This document shows positions 1 to 11,919 of a DNA stretch of 64,000 nucleotides, piece by piece. Location of the stretch: assembly GCF_964340395.1 (NCBI RefSeq), contig NC_135552.1, forward strand, positions 5,441,981 through 5,505,980, read 5' to 3'. The notes beneath the pieces were generated by a model. That model worked only from the letters and a program-made list of their open reading frames with translations. It had not been told where the DNA came from and ran no database searches. Numbering within the stretch: the first letter of the stretch is position 1; each line of letters opens with the position of its first letter. The DNA comes from Glandiceps talaboti (lineage: Eukaryota > Hemichordata > Enteropneusta > Spengelidae). A program made the position numbers and the translations under genes.

Positions 1-575
1 AATAAAAACCTTTTTGTACTGAGCAATTCGATACATCAATGATTGGCAAATAGGTACTAGGTCCAATTCCTGTCGCCTGGGGGCGAAACTGCTAATAATA
101 ACAGTAATGAAGTGAAATGTCCAGTTGTATGTATAATATATTTTTGCCCCAAATTGTCATTGCTTAAACTAATTTTGTATGGTGCAATACAACATGGCAC
201 TCACGTGTCAAATATGATGTTTAACTTTTCCATCATAGAAAGCTATAGTTATCTAGATCTCTTCATAATAAATATTCATATTGTTAAAATTATTGGAAGG
301 TTTATATTATTATTGCCATAAAATGGAAAAGAAAACAGCAGCGACAATAAAGAAACAAAGATACAAAACAAAAACAAACAAACAAACAAACAAACAAACA
401 AACAAACACATAAATAAACCAAAAATGAGGAACAATAAAGGAACCGAAGAACAGAAGGTAAATGACGTGAAGATTCAGCATGATAGGACATTGATACGAT
501 AATTGTAATGCGATGATCGTTTTAGCCTTTTATATATTTTTAGGAAGCCATTTTCTGTGAGTTTTATTTAGACGT
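1..575. repeat. Dispersed repeat copy 1 (partner at 16826-17335)
   Basis: About 0.5 kb that reappears in the same orientation near 16.8-17.3 kb, with long identical runs (for example around 'ggcgaaactgctaat' and 'aacagaaggtaaatgacg'). Copy 1 carries an extra A-rich insert and an (AAAC)n run at 370-410 that copy 2 lacks. Short open frames inside are not convincing genes. The copy may be a mobile element of unknown class or one end of a duplicated segment; no terminal repeats are evident. A CR1-like LINE fragment begins immediately after it. Confidence 0.8.
370..410. repeat. (AAAC)n microsatellite
   Basis: Tandem aaac/caaa units inside dispersed repeat copy 1, absent from the second copy, so it arose or expanded after the copies separated. 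Confidence 0.9.
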
Positions 576-583
576 GCATCAGT

Positions 584-1164
584 TGAAAAAGATATAGAAT
601 TCTGCATAGACGAAAACCTTTCCTTTTCAACGCATCTCAGCAACAAAGTCAACAAGGCCAACTCCATTATGGGGCTTATAAGAAGAACATATGAACACCT
701 AGATAAAAGCTCTCGTGAGACCCCATGTTGAATATGCAAATCAAGTACGGGCACCAATTCTTAAGAAACATGAAATAGAAGTGGAAAATGTACAAGGCAG
801 AGCTACAAAGTTAATACCCGGCTTTAGAGACCTCTCCTATGAAGACAGGTTAAAGGAACTAAACTTACCAACACTGAAATACAGACGGGTCAGAGGTGAC
901 AAGACAGAGATATACAAGATCCTATCTGGGAAATATGACAGCGAAGTTTGCAACTTTATCAAACTACGCAAGACAAGATATGACACTAGAGGACACAGTA
1001 CAAACATTGAAAAACAATTTACAAGAATAAATATTAGAAAATACTCATTCATAGAAGTGTGGACTTATGGAATAGCCTACCCAATGCCGTTCAGAACAAT
1101 TCAGACATTTGAAAAGAGACTAGACCAACTATGGAAGGATCAACCCTTTAAATTTAACATGTAA
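584..1164 (+). mobile_element. CR1/Rex-like LINE 3' fragment (RT C-terminal region)
   Basis: The plus strand encodes the C-terminal part of a non-LTR retrotransposon reverse transcriptase. A first frame (about 584-727) reads NKANSIMGLIRRTYEHLD, then after a short deletion and frame change a second frame (715-1164) reads LVRPHVEYANQV, ENVQGRATKLIPG and NLPTLKYRRVRGD, ending FEKRLDQLW before a stop. These are family-typical blocks downstream of the polymerase active site. The YADD motif and endonuclease are absent. It is a 5'-truncated, frameshifted dead copy. The clade assignment (CR1/Rex1-like) is by motif resemblance only. Confidence 0.85.
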
Positions 1165-1484
1165 GAAAATATACCCTCTCATAGACAAAATCAAACAGAA
1201 CTGACATAGAGGCCCAGCAAGTCCTGCAGTCAGAAGAGGACCTGCAAGTACCTGTATCTACATTGCTATTAGCTGCTGCTGTGGTGCCGCCGGCTCTAAG
1301 CTATGCGTTCTGAACTTCTTAATGTCCTAACAAATGGATTGATACCTTGGTGCATAATTTATTGGGTGGTTGTATAAGAAATGCCCAAGTATAGATGTGG
1401 TACATGCCTTTTTTTCGTTGACTTTAGTCGACGAATCAAAGGGTTACTAGAACTTGGCGGATCACCCAACTTAGCAATAAATCA
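1165..1484. other. Spacer between LINE fragment and DIRS copy A
   Basis: About 320 bp with no recognisable gene. It probably contains the 3' untranslated end of the CR1-like fragment and the truncated end of DIRS copy A. No terminal repeat was recognised. Confidence 0.4.
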
Positions 1485-1990
1485 CTATATATTGGCGGAA
1501 CTCGCGATATTAATTGTATGGCCTTCTCTTATTTGGTCATTCTTGTATTTATGAACTTGAATTTCCATGTGTGTATCCTTAAATATAATATCTCTAATGG
1601 TGATGTGTAAGAGCTCGTCGATTCGCATGAAACCTGCATACAAAAGCAAACACATACAAAGAAGCCTTAAATCTGCTAAGCTAGCCTGCTGACCGCCTTT
1701 GGAAGCTACCAATGCAGTTAAAGTATCTAATTCAACTGGTTGCTTGGGAGTGCTGGGTTTCGCTATGAACCTTTTGCTTCCTACTAGGGTGACTTGAACC
1801 ATAGGGTGTCTAGTTGGAGACTCCATGCCTGCCATATCATGAGCCCATTTGATTCTGTATAAGTCAGACTGTATGGGGGTGGCATTTGCGAGGTTACTAG
1901 TAAATGTCGAAGATATAATTCTACCTGTAAAAGTTTCGCTGGAATGAATGGCAATGAAGAGTCTCTCCAATGTTTCACAGCCCAAAAAAT
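1485..1990 (-). pseudogene. DIRS-type tyrosine recombinase, C-terminally truncated
   Basis: The block AGFMRIDELL matches the region of tyrosine recombinases that carries the first catalytic Arg (residue R of MRIDE). THMEIQVHKYKND followed by REGHTINIA is typical of DIRS/Ngaro recombinases. The frame stops at 1485 before the HxxR box and the nucleophilic Tyr, which are not seen downstream, so the domain cannot be active. The start shown by the open frame is not meaningful, because the domain is continuous with the RNase H part in the intact element. Confidence 0.8.
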
Positions 1991-3157
1991 CACACCATTT
2001 ATTGGTAGGTCGCCAAGCTGAGTGTATGCCGGCCGTGTAATTTATTGACAGATGTAACAAAGTGCAAAATACAATTGCAAAACACTCCTTCCTTCAAATA
2101 ATAAAACGAAAAGAAAACATTTCAACAAACAAACAGATTGAGCCATGTAACCCCAGTCTTGGGAGAAGGTGTCTACTGCTTCAGTGCCTGGGCACCAACA
2201 CCGAGAATTAAATCTGGTACACTTAGTATTGTAGTTGGCTGCAAACCTGTCTATTGTATAAGTACCCCACATCCCAAGCATGTTAAACACTAACGTGTTC
2301 ATGATACTCCAGTTATCACTGTCACCTGCTGAGCCAATCAGCTTGCGAATTTTCTTTTCGTGGCACCCATTTTGGGACTATTGCCATTTCTATTGTTTCA
2401 CATACAGTCGATATATTCAAAGCTGTTGACTGTAATTCTGGTACTCTAGCTACTGCCTACCTGCAGTATTCTAACCACGTTCTGGTTGTCTGTGCACATT
2501 GTACGTTTTGCCTAGCCAGGCACTTTATATTGTTCTGTATTACCCGATGCACAGCCTCAAGCTCTCTCCATATCGAACTTTTCTGACTTTCTAACTGTGA
2601 CCATCTACCAATAGTGTCACTGTCTTCCTGACTTGCCCCTACTGTTTTCCAAAATTCAATTGCTCCGTGAAGCCTGCCAACAGGCCTTTTAAAGACTATT
2701 GTGTTCACGTTGACCGGTAACATTGAAGAAACAGCTGCAAGCCCTGAACTTTCTTGAAAACCACCCAGTTTAGAAATGCTCGCATTGCCGGCATCTCTCA
2801 AAGTGTGGTGACTACCACAGTCTACTTACTTAGTTTGGTGGCCCGAATTGGTGCCCCTCTCCCAACAGAACCACCCCAAACTTTAGCGCCAATGTTAGCA
2901 TGCGATTTTTTAAAGACACGTGTGGTTTCAGAGCAAAATTGAACGAACTTTGAGTCTAAATTTACAGAAGTACAAGTACTTGCATGGCCCAGGGATGTTT
3001 GCCCAAATACATGCCCATTACTGCCGATATTTTCACGAGTGACACAGTTATTGTTAGCCACGCCCAAAGTACCCATACCTAGATTATAGTATGTACTTAT
3101 TTGCTGCCAGTGTCTCTGGGCATTCCACCCGCCAATGACCTGTTTATCCATAGGCAA

Positions 3158-3650
3158 AACATGAACCTGGTCTTCTCCCTACGTAGTCAGGTTTTGAAGA
3201 CATGCTTCTTGACCCTGCCCCTCTCTGTGGTGAAGGCTCTTGGTATGGAGTCCATCTGTTACTGTTTTGATAGCCTCTCTTGTTTCTGCATTTCTTTGAA
3301 CCTTCACTTTCCTTTGCCTTGGCTCTCGAAACTGCCTTGTATATTCTTTTTTCATCGTCGGAGTCAGACGTTCATGTGTTTCCTATTCTTGAACGACTCG
3401 CCACCCCAAGTCCTCGTTGTCGGCTAAGCGTATCATCTTTTGGCGATGACTAATTAGTTGCATACCTTCGACTATGTTTGATTTGGCTGAGTTAATGTTA
3501 GGGTGGTTCCCTTGGATTTAATCCAGTAGTTGTGTGGCCTCTATCAACTTCTCCATAACTTTTTCGTTATATTTGTATTGCTCCTCGCAGTACTTCTTTC
3601 GGAAAGCTGGTATGTCCTTCGATTTTAGTTCTTTCACCGCTGCTAGTTGA
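3158..3650 (-). mobile_element. Probable degenerate gag interior of DIRS copy A
   Basis: Lies between the gag start (3812-3651) and the gag-like block at 3157-2822. The minus strand is broken by stops and is read here as decayed ORF1 only from its position. No zinc-knuckle motif can be read cleanly. Confidence 0.4.
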
Positions 3651-4580
3651 TTATCGTTTCTGACTGATAGTGAGGTCGTTCTTTGACAAATCAAGCCGAG
3701 CTGACATTAGCTTCTCCAAATCCGTTAGGAGTAGCTTGCTTGTAAGTGAAACTGCTTTGGTAACTTGTGTTTGGATAAGTACTTGGAGTTCTGTTTTGTC
3801 CGAGGAAGCCATGTTTGGAAAAAAGAGGTGTAAACTCAAACAAACTGGCTGCACTGTGACGGGTGCTGGCCTAGAATGGTCCAAATTCCCTGTTTCCCCC
3901 ACTTACATGCTATCACCCACGTGACTTTTCCACGTCTCCCATTGGCTGTTCTCACAACGTCCAGACAATTTTCCTCTATACTAGCAAAACGCGGAAAATT
4001 TAATTTCTGTGTTCTCCATATTCTCCAAATGTCCCAGGCGAAAGAATACTTACTGACTGTGTTTGTGCTTTGGACATAAAGATAACAGCAGGTAGAGTTT
4101 CAGCCAAGTAATGCATTGGAAGAGATTTAATTTCCTTCTTCCAATCTTCGACCTGAAAAATATCTAAATAGAACAAACACAACGTAACACGTGTCACGAT
4201 GCACAGCAACGTATTTTCAATTAGCTTGCAAAATTTGTAATTAATCAATATCAAAACGCAAAACATAATTGCTGTCTCTCTCAAAAGAAGGAACTTAAAG
4301 CAGCTCCGATAAATCGGAAGTCCAAAAATATATTACTTATTTCGGGATTTCGGCCAAAAGGCCTATCAGTTCGTCAAATACCCAAATCAGGGCTAACATT
4401 TGCCAAATAGGGCATCAAATTCCTACCAATACTACTACTACTTAATTGCATTACTGAAAATTGCAATTATACAAAACTAAGCTGTAAAGCCAACATATTA
4501 AAGCTTGGGCATCCATGAAAACTGGACTCTTTGATCTGAAAAATAGGGCTTGTCCTCTGCCCGAAACCAACAAGTTTGGA

Positions 4581-6031
4581 CTATGTGAGATCAGAAAAAT
4601 AGACTTTACAAAATAAGAGAAACTGCGCAGGGTTTTGGCGTACTACTGGCCAAAATATTGCTGATTGCCACTCTGGGATAATTAAAGTAGCTTCTGCTTT
4701 ACAAATCTGTAAGTGCCTGATGGCAGGAATGATTAAATGTGGTGGGGAGCACAACCAATTATTTTCTGTAGACCAATCTTGGCAAAAGGCATCAACAGCC
4801 TCGGAGTTTGGATTCCAACATTTAGAATTCAATCTAGGCAACTGGCTGTTGTAGTATGTGGCAAATCTATCCACAGTGTGTGGACCCCATTTGCGATCGA
4901 GCAATTTGAAAAGGTTGGCATTAAGTGACCGATCATGCGGATCTACTATTAAGTTAAGAGATCCACACAAAATGGTGGCGACAAATGCTCTAAAATATAA
5001 TTGGTGTTGATCAGTTTAGTTGAGGCATCTTAGACAAAACGAGGATGTTTTCTACTAGAGAGATTTGATTTTCAAGAAACATGGTGGAGGAATACTAGTG
5101 AACGACAATCTGTAACCATTGTGAATATATTCTGGGCATTGAAGAACATTTTCTCCAAAAGATACACCCGTTCGTAACCTGCCTACAACCGACTCATGAC
5201 AAGATAAACTATCAACTTCAGAAAAAACGCGATTGTTTGGGTTGAACAAAACGCATTTGAATGAATATCAGTGTCAAATTCAGTGTCTATATAGTGTCTG
5301 ATTCTTGCAATTTGTGTTCAAGTTCAAGGCTGGTTTGCAGGGGTGGACCGGCTGTTTTGGTAATGTGCAGCGTTTCGGGAGGTGCCCGAATTGCCCATTT
5401 GAAACAAGGGCCAAGTCGTGTATTGTTGGCAATGGCGGGTTGGCTTCTCTGAAAGGGCAGCTGGTGTTGTATATCACTATTAACAACATTAGGAGTTGAC
5501 CGCTGGAAATATGAACGACGCTGTTGTCGGTGACTACGCCTTAAATTTGCTTGCTTTTCTTTTGTGCTCTAAATTTTGAACGCTGAATTCTTTTTTCATC
5601 ATCGGTGTCTGATGGTAGTTCGTCAGATAAATATTCGTTGACACTGGACCACTCGAACTTGCTTTTGTCAGCCAATTTATCAATTTCATATGAGGAGAAA
5701 CTAAATCAATACCTTGACTTAAGGCCTTCTTAGCTTTATTGAAGGATCGCTTAGAAGTGGTGTCCAGTGGAGTTTGCAGCTTGTCGAGAACCTGCTCTTG
5801 GTGCTCAAATTGCTGTTTGTTGCCGGCCTGTATCTTTCGCTGCTTGCTCTTTTTGCTGCTGACAGAATGACCTCTTCATTCTCTTCAGCGAGATCTCTTT
5901 TGAATTTCTGAAGCCCGTCTTTCGCCACTGCAGAAATTAGTTATGCTGGCCACTGTTGAGGATAGACTTGCATTAAAGTCTGGATGTGGTTGGTTTTGCT
6001 TGCTCGAATCGGCTCTGTATTTTTCTTCCAT
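4581..6031 (-). mobile_element. DIRS-like retrotransposon copy B (degenerate)
   Basis: A second copy in the same orientation. An ORF1-like start lies at 6031 (MEEKYRADSSKQNQPHP), continuing after a frameshift at about 5928 (KDGLQKFKRDLAEENEEV). A possible zinc-knuckle remnant (QFGHLPKRC) sits near 5390. The C-terminal part of an RNase H domain is at 4970-4581 (DRKWGPHTVDRFATYYNSQ, EAVDAFCQDWSTENNWL, PPHLIIPAIRHL). The last block closely parallels copy A. RT, the first part of RNase H and the recombinase are not recognisable. Confidence 0.75.
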
Positions 6032-6490
6032 GTCTGACCGTGGGTGTTAGTAACAGAGATTGAACATCGGCATTTCAACACCTTTTATATACCTGTAACA
6101 CTTGTTACACCACTTGAACATACATTGACCATGCACGCATAAGCACCTGTGGCAACTGCACTTGACAATTTATTCACATACCGAACAGATAGCAATTATC
6201 TGCTAATCTTTGAAACGCAGATAATTACTCATTTCATTATAGTACGTCTGCTCAACAGTTTCGACGTAGATGAAATAACAGACTTCAAAGATTTCTCAAA
6301 GTGTGTGTCCTGTTAATGTTTTATCATATATATGGTTTATTTGGTACTTTGGCCACTGGCCTTATGTACATGTATATAAAGATACATGTATAACAAATGG
6401 CCACTACAAGAGTTACAGAAAATAAATAAGAAAAGAACATAACAAGACAAAAAAACGAAACAAATCAATATGGTGTTAATAGCTATGTCG
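6032..6490. other. Spacer and LINE 3' untranslated region
   Basis: Left part: nothing recognisable. Right part (about 6330-6490): downstream of the LINE stop on the minus strand, probably its 3' UTR. It includes a short inverted motif (ggccactggcc near 6350) and AT-rich sequence. Confidence 0.4.
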
Positions 6491-6504
6491 AACATCATGG
6501 AATA

Positions 6505-9500
6505 CTATTCATTATCGACTCGGATTTTGAATGCCGAGTGTAAAAAAAGTGCAATATTTCTCAATGTCTGAATATTGGTGGTTCTCATGAGTCTTGTAAA
6601 CTTATCAAAACGTGGCTGGTTACGGTAATACAATGGAATGAATTTTTGTCTGATGTCTGAATAAAGTGGGCAACAGAGTAAGAAGTAAAATTCATCTTCA
6701 ATTGATGTTTTACAGTAATTACAAAATCTTCTCTCTCTGTGTGTGTTATTGTGTCTACCTGATTCAATCTGCAAGTTATGAGCTGAGAGACGGAATCTGT
6801 AGAGAACATTATGAAGGTGCGGTTCATCTAAATTTATAAGATAACTCTCAGTAGTAAATACTGACTTAAAGGTACAATATGTTCGGAGTTTTGGGCTTTC
6901 ATTTATGTTCTGGGTATCTATCTCTTTACATCGCTGTTTTAAAAACATTAAGAAATATAGTCTCATATCCAGCACCTTGAAGTAACAAACTTCCCCAAAA
7001 CCATAGCTATACAAGAGGTGTTTAAATGATGTGGCCCAGCATGGCTGATTATTTTGTGATTTACCGTATTGATAGTCATAGCACTGATACACATATCTAC
7101 TGTGAGCCATATTGTTAACCTTCACTAAGTGACGCCCAGTATCTCCCCTCACAGCAGGATTTGACGTGCAGGTGTTTACTTTTAAGCCGTATCCGCAAAA
7201 ACTAAGGTGTAGTTTTTAAAAATATCTTTTGCAGTGTGGAAACCCCATATTTCGCTGCCATAAAGTAAAATTGGTAAAACCTTTGTATCATAAATGGTGA
7301 ACAAGACATCCAGTGTTCGATTCCCATAACGGCTAAGATGTATCTTTAAACTAAAAATAAAATTAGAGGCTTGGCTTGCAATAGTTTGTTGTGCTAAAAC
7401 CCAGGCAACAAATGAAGAGAATACAATTCCAAGATAATTATACATAGATACAACGTCTAACCGCGCCCCATTAAATACCCAGTGCTCATAGCTTTTCAGC
7501 ATTCCACCCCTTCTTAAAACAATGATTTTAGTCTTCGAAATATTTACAGATAGCTTCCAGAGTTTACAGAAGTCAGACAATTTGTTTAGTAAACGTTGCA
7601 ATCCGATTACACTAGTACTGAAAATACATAGGTCGTCAGCATATACAGTAAATAGAACAAATGTGAAATTCCAATGTGAACACCTGAATAGATATTTGTT
7701 GTAAGACTTTTACCCAAACCATTAACAAAGAAACAAAACAATAGAGGTGAGATTACAGACCCTTGTTGCAATCCAGAACTGCAAGTAAAAAAACTCAGTC
7801 AGTCCTTGGGTGTTTTAACAGATGCACAAACTTTGCCATACATTGAGTGTAACGTTTTGAACAGCTTTCCACGCATACCAACCTTGGCAAATTTATAGAA
7901 TAAGGCATAATGGTTTACCCTGTCAAAAACCTTTTCAAAGTCTATAAAAGCGCAGTACAGCCAGCCTTTTGTATAGGACAAATATTTGTTAATAACTGTA
8001 CTCAGAATGAAAATGTTGTCAATGGTTCTGTGTAGCCTTTCCGGAATCCTGCCTGTTCCTCAACTGTTTCACAATTAATGTCAAACCAACTCTGCATTCG
8101 TACACATATAGAATATTAGTAAAAATCTTACCAAGACTTGAAAGCTAAGTGATACTTCTATAGTTATAGGCAAATGTTTGGGTCCCTTTTTATAGATTGG
8201 TGCGATTATTCCTTGCGTCCAGACTTCAGGGAAATTACCATTTTCAAGGAGTTTGTTAAAAAGTGTGCATAAGATATCCAGTATAAAACCAGGCGAGTTC
8301 TTAAAGAAGTCTGCTGGAACGCCATCTAATCCCGGTGACTTTCCATTTGACATTTTATCAACACTGGATTTAACTTCATCCACTGTGATAGGGTCATCTA
8401 AAATGTCAAAGTCAATATCAGTGAAGTCTTGAGTGTTGTCCATTTCCAAGTTATCGATAAAATTGTTAACAGAGTTGTAAAACTCATTGTTATCTGGATT
8501 CATTTTTTTCCAGGGTTAAATAAAGCTTTGAAATAATCATACCATTCAAATGCTTGTATACTTTCCGGTAGACCACTCGATTTTGATTTGAACAAAGACC
8601 AACATTCTTTAGTATTAGGTTGTGTCGCTAATAATCTCAGTTTAGTTAAATTACGAGCGTTAAACTCTTTCTTTTTAGTTACAATCAACTGTATGTAATC
8701 TATTTTTGCTTGATGGAATTTTCCAAGGTTTTTGCCTTTTCTGTTGCCTCTACAATTCGACAAACATCTGTTCACATATTTTCATATTTACACAGTCCCT
8801 ATCAAACCACCCCTCTTTACTATCAGTGCGAAAGCGTGTATTATTTATATTGCTATCCCGTCTCATGCTATGACCACAGCATTTAATTACATCCAATAAA
8901 GCTTCAGTAGCTTCATCAACCCTTCCCATAGCAATAATGTTCTGTACTTCATTAATTGTCACTGAGATATCATTTCGAAGCAAGGCATTTGTGTAGCTTT
9001 CTATAAGATTTTGTTTCCAAACATAACGATCAGGAAGATGATTGTCATTACTATTATTGCTATGAGTGTTGGGATGGTGATTACAGAAATCAGAAAGAAC
9101 ACATTTCAAAGGGAGATGGTCAGATTCGGCACATTTTTCAATCGTAAAATACTGTACAAGGGGAAAGGTTTCTGCTTTAACAAGAATATAACCAACCACA
9201 CTGACACCATTACGTGAAATGTAAGTAAAGTATCCACTATCAGTATTTACAAATCTACCACTAATAATTCTGACACCTGCAGATTTATAAAATTCCAACA
9301 TTTCTCTACCATATGAGTTTACTTCAGAATCAACTGAATTTCTTTGAGGTAATGGTGAATCCACCATGTAAACGTCCACAATAGGTAAATGCGTCACGTC
9401 ATCATCAGTTATATATAATCATTTTCATCCCCAGTTCTACCATTGAAATCACCCCCGATAATTAGCACAGCATCCGGGTACGTGTCGATATATTGGGCTA

Positions 9501-9930
9501 ATTCATTTTCTAAGATAGCCAACACATTTTCATTTGCATATAACGATGATCCACTTGAGGATCTGTAAATACCCGCCAATAAAATAGGACGACAGTTGGT
9601 GCAGAATGACTTAATTAACACCCACATAATATTGTCGGATGCACTTTTCAGCTTTCGTATATTCATATTACAGGTGTTTCGGTAAAACAAAGAAATTCCA
9701 CCTGAGTGCCTTCCAAATTTTGAAGTCTTGGTTCTGGTAACATGAATAGATTCATATCCAGGAAGTATTATTTAATTTCCATGTTCTAGCCAAGTTTCTA
9801 CTCAGCAAACAAATTCAAATTCCTTAATAAAGTTTAAAAAGTCATAGTCACCCAACTTTGAGAGTAAACCATTGATATTCCAAAATAGAAAATTAGTCTG
9901 TACATTTGTGTGTTGCTTGGGTTGATTGTT
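6505..9930 (-). mobile_element. Non-LTR retrotransposon (LINE), near full-length ORF2, frameshifted
   Basis: On the minus strand an apurinic-type endonuclease starts near 9900 (FWNINGLLSKLGDYDF), with RTKTSKFGRHSGG, then VLIIGGDFNGRTG (9409-9690), and ends with the catalytic ESDHLPL block in 9397-8750. RT follows: MSNGKSPGLDGVPADFF (8503-8081), CAFIDFEKVFDRVNH (7981-7799), the polymerase motif YADDL around 7636, and KLSVNISKTK downstream. The C-terminal region (7152-6505) has a cysteine-rich knuckle (RFCNYCKTSIEDEFYFLLCCP). Multiple frameshifts make it a dead copy. No ORF1 was identified. Clade is undetermined. Confidence 0.9.
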
Positions 9931-10215
9931 ATTACGTTGATTGATATATCACTTGTGGATGTCCGATTTTGTTCACTTTTCGGGCTTCGGCCTCCGTCCT
10001 ATGTTTGGTTTATCGGTCTGATAGTTTTTTTTAATATTATCATAGACGTAAATGACATTATCTATTTTCAACTTATCATATTTCAGGTGTGCATTCTTGT
10101 CTTAAGTTCTTGCGTTCATCAGGAACGGGCCAAGTTTTCTGCGTTTCTCTCGGACCATCGGCAAAAAGTCCTCAGATATCTTTTATTCTGTATTCTTCAG
10201 ATTTATCAATAATCA
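9931..10215. other. Spacer between LINE and foldback element
   Basis: About 285 bp, T-rich on the plus strand. The open frame here has hydrophobic low-complexity content and no supporting start or splice signals. No feature is assigned. Confidence 0.3.
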
Positions 10216-10899
10216 TTAAAGGTGATTCAAAATGCTCACATTCACTATCGCTATTTTGCTAGACTACATGTTTATGAAATGCATTCTGGTTTTAAAACTT
10301 TTCAAAAGCATCTGCAAACACCTTAAAATGACCTTTTTTCAGTCACTTCCCTTCGGATTTACTTCGAGAGTGTTCGGGTATTTCCGGTCCCACCTAGACC
10401 ACAGGATTTTATGACGTCATAAGGAGACATGGTTAGCACGTAGCCTATGACGAGCGTAGTCAACTGGTGAATAAATCTCAACAGCCTTGTGAAAAAATAC
10501 ATTGCTGGTAGTTGTAATAGACATCAGTAAACAAACATGTCTTATTAACCAACATTTACCGATATTTACTCACACTTTCTGACTAATTGGCAGTGTCTGT
10601 GGGTATAAATGCTAAATATGATCTCCCCATATTATGGCAAAATAAATCAAAACGGCTAGACGATATATATAAACACTTGTAATGTCGCGTGTTTCACATT
10701 CATTGACTTTTATTTATCTGATTTTTTTATTATTTGCCGACAAGAAGCATTACGATACCGTCGTGACGTTTGACGGCCTCCCTGGGCCAAGGAAGGCATA
10801 TTTTAGCCCAATCATACTCGCGTCGCCTTTTGAACAGTGCATTTAACAACAAAGTAAACATATTTCATCTCGAATAAATATACTAGCTATTAGAATACC
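10216..10899 (+). repeat. Left inverted arm of foldback element
   Basis: Pairs with 11920-12617 in inverted orientation. The open frame at 10232-10414 has a near-identical mirror at 12419-12601 purely because of the inverted repeat. Contains a CRE-like tgacgtca at about 10411 that is also inverted in the other arm. Confidence 0.85.
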
Positions 10900-11386
10900 A
10901 ATGAGAAACTTCAAGAAGGCGTATCGGGACATGTGCCACAATATATTTGTTGGTCCCATAATATACTAATTGATTCGATTTGCGCCCAGCATATGGAAGT
11001 ACGCTCCGAGTCATTGCATCATGTAAATGGAACTGTGACCGACCTAATTTTGTTGTCCATATATAAAATGAGACTGACCTGTAAATTTTTCACAGTTTTC
11101 GTTGTGGTCTTGTATTGTCACATGTTTGGCTTGTGAACACAAGTTTACATCTATTATTGACTAGGGCGTAATACTCTAGTCCGAGTCTGAAACCCATATA
11201 AAACCTAAGAAACTCGCATTCGGATCGGACAGAACAGAAGTAGGTCTCATCGACTTGTTGGGGACTCGAATTATTGCTTGTTTTTATCACGGTATACAGG
11301 TGATTATTATATATCAGTAGAGGGGTAGTGTTTTGTGCAGTCACCGCGGCCGCGGCAGTAAGCTTATACTAGGATAGTTCCGCCGA

Positions 11387-11758
11387 TCAAAGCTGAAGCA
11401 GTGTATGTACAATGTACGTATGGAATTGGGAGAGCACAGCGCACATTTGTGTCGGGTTAAATTTATCCATGTGTTGATGTAATCCATATTTATCAATCAG
11501 ATATATTGTAAAATTCTTCAAGTCGTACAGAAATAACTTCTCTAACTTCAAAACAATCCCTGAGAAACTGGACCGGACGTGGCTAGCCAAGTATCTAGTT
11601 GCAGGCTTTCTTTCATAACCATGTGCTGGGGTCACGACCTTGATTGCCGACGTCAATATTGTCCAATCACATTTAATATCATGAACACATCGCGATATTT
11701 GCTTTGTTGGTTTCCTGAACTGTATACTTCGAATACCATGATTCGTTACAGAATTCTT
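11387..11758 (-). pseudogene. Unassigned ~124-codon open frame in the foldback loop
   Basis: On the minus strand a frame is open from the TAG upstream of 11758 to the stop at 11387 and reads like protein (QFRKPTKQISRCVHDIKCDW, VVTPAHGYERKPATRYLA, FNPTQMCAVLSQFHTYIVH). There is no ATG near its start, only an internal Met late in the frame. It could be a captured host exon, a transposase relic or chance. I do not recognise the family. It sits wholly in the non-inverted loop between the two arms. Confidence 0.4.
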
Positions 11759-11919
11759 CTAATGAATATTAAATAGGCCGCTTGTTGCATTAAATTAAGT
11801 GATATCGCAACAAGGGAAACCATACAAGTTTTCTTCCAGACGAGTTTCTAAAGTCATGTAAATGACAACACTAAACTCACGAAATTTCCACAATTCTTTA
11901 CAATTTTATTGCTGATAAT

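Larger units (their letters stand above)
1485..3812 (-). mobile_element. DIRS-like retrotransposon copy A (degenerate)
   Basis: Read on the minus strand: a gag-like ORF1 start (ATG at 3812, MASSDKTELQVLIQTQ), more gag-like sequence (about 3157-2822), an RNase H-like stretch (2801-2457, with SSIWRELEAVHRVIQNN), its continuation (2302-2150, MWGTYTIDRFAANYNT, EAVDTFSQDWG), and a tyrosine-recombinase domain (about 1990-1485, LLLYAGFMRIDELL, THMEIQVHKYKND). The order gag-RNase H-YR is that of DIRS elements. Recognisable reverse transcriptase between gag and RNase H is missing. Several frameshifts and stops separate the blocks, so the copy is inactive. Confidence 0.8.

Noticed and set aside
6505-9930. 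CRISPR, bacterial operon or provirus explanations for the dense reading frames
   Set aside because: All frames resolve into eukaryotic LINE endonuclease/RT motifs. No repeat-spacer array exists in the window.
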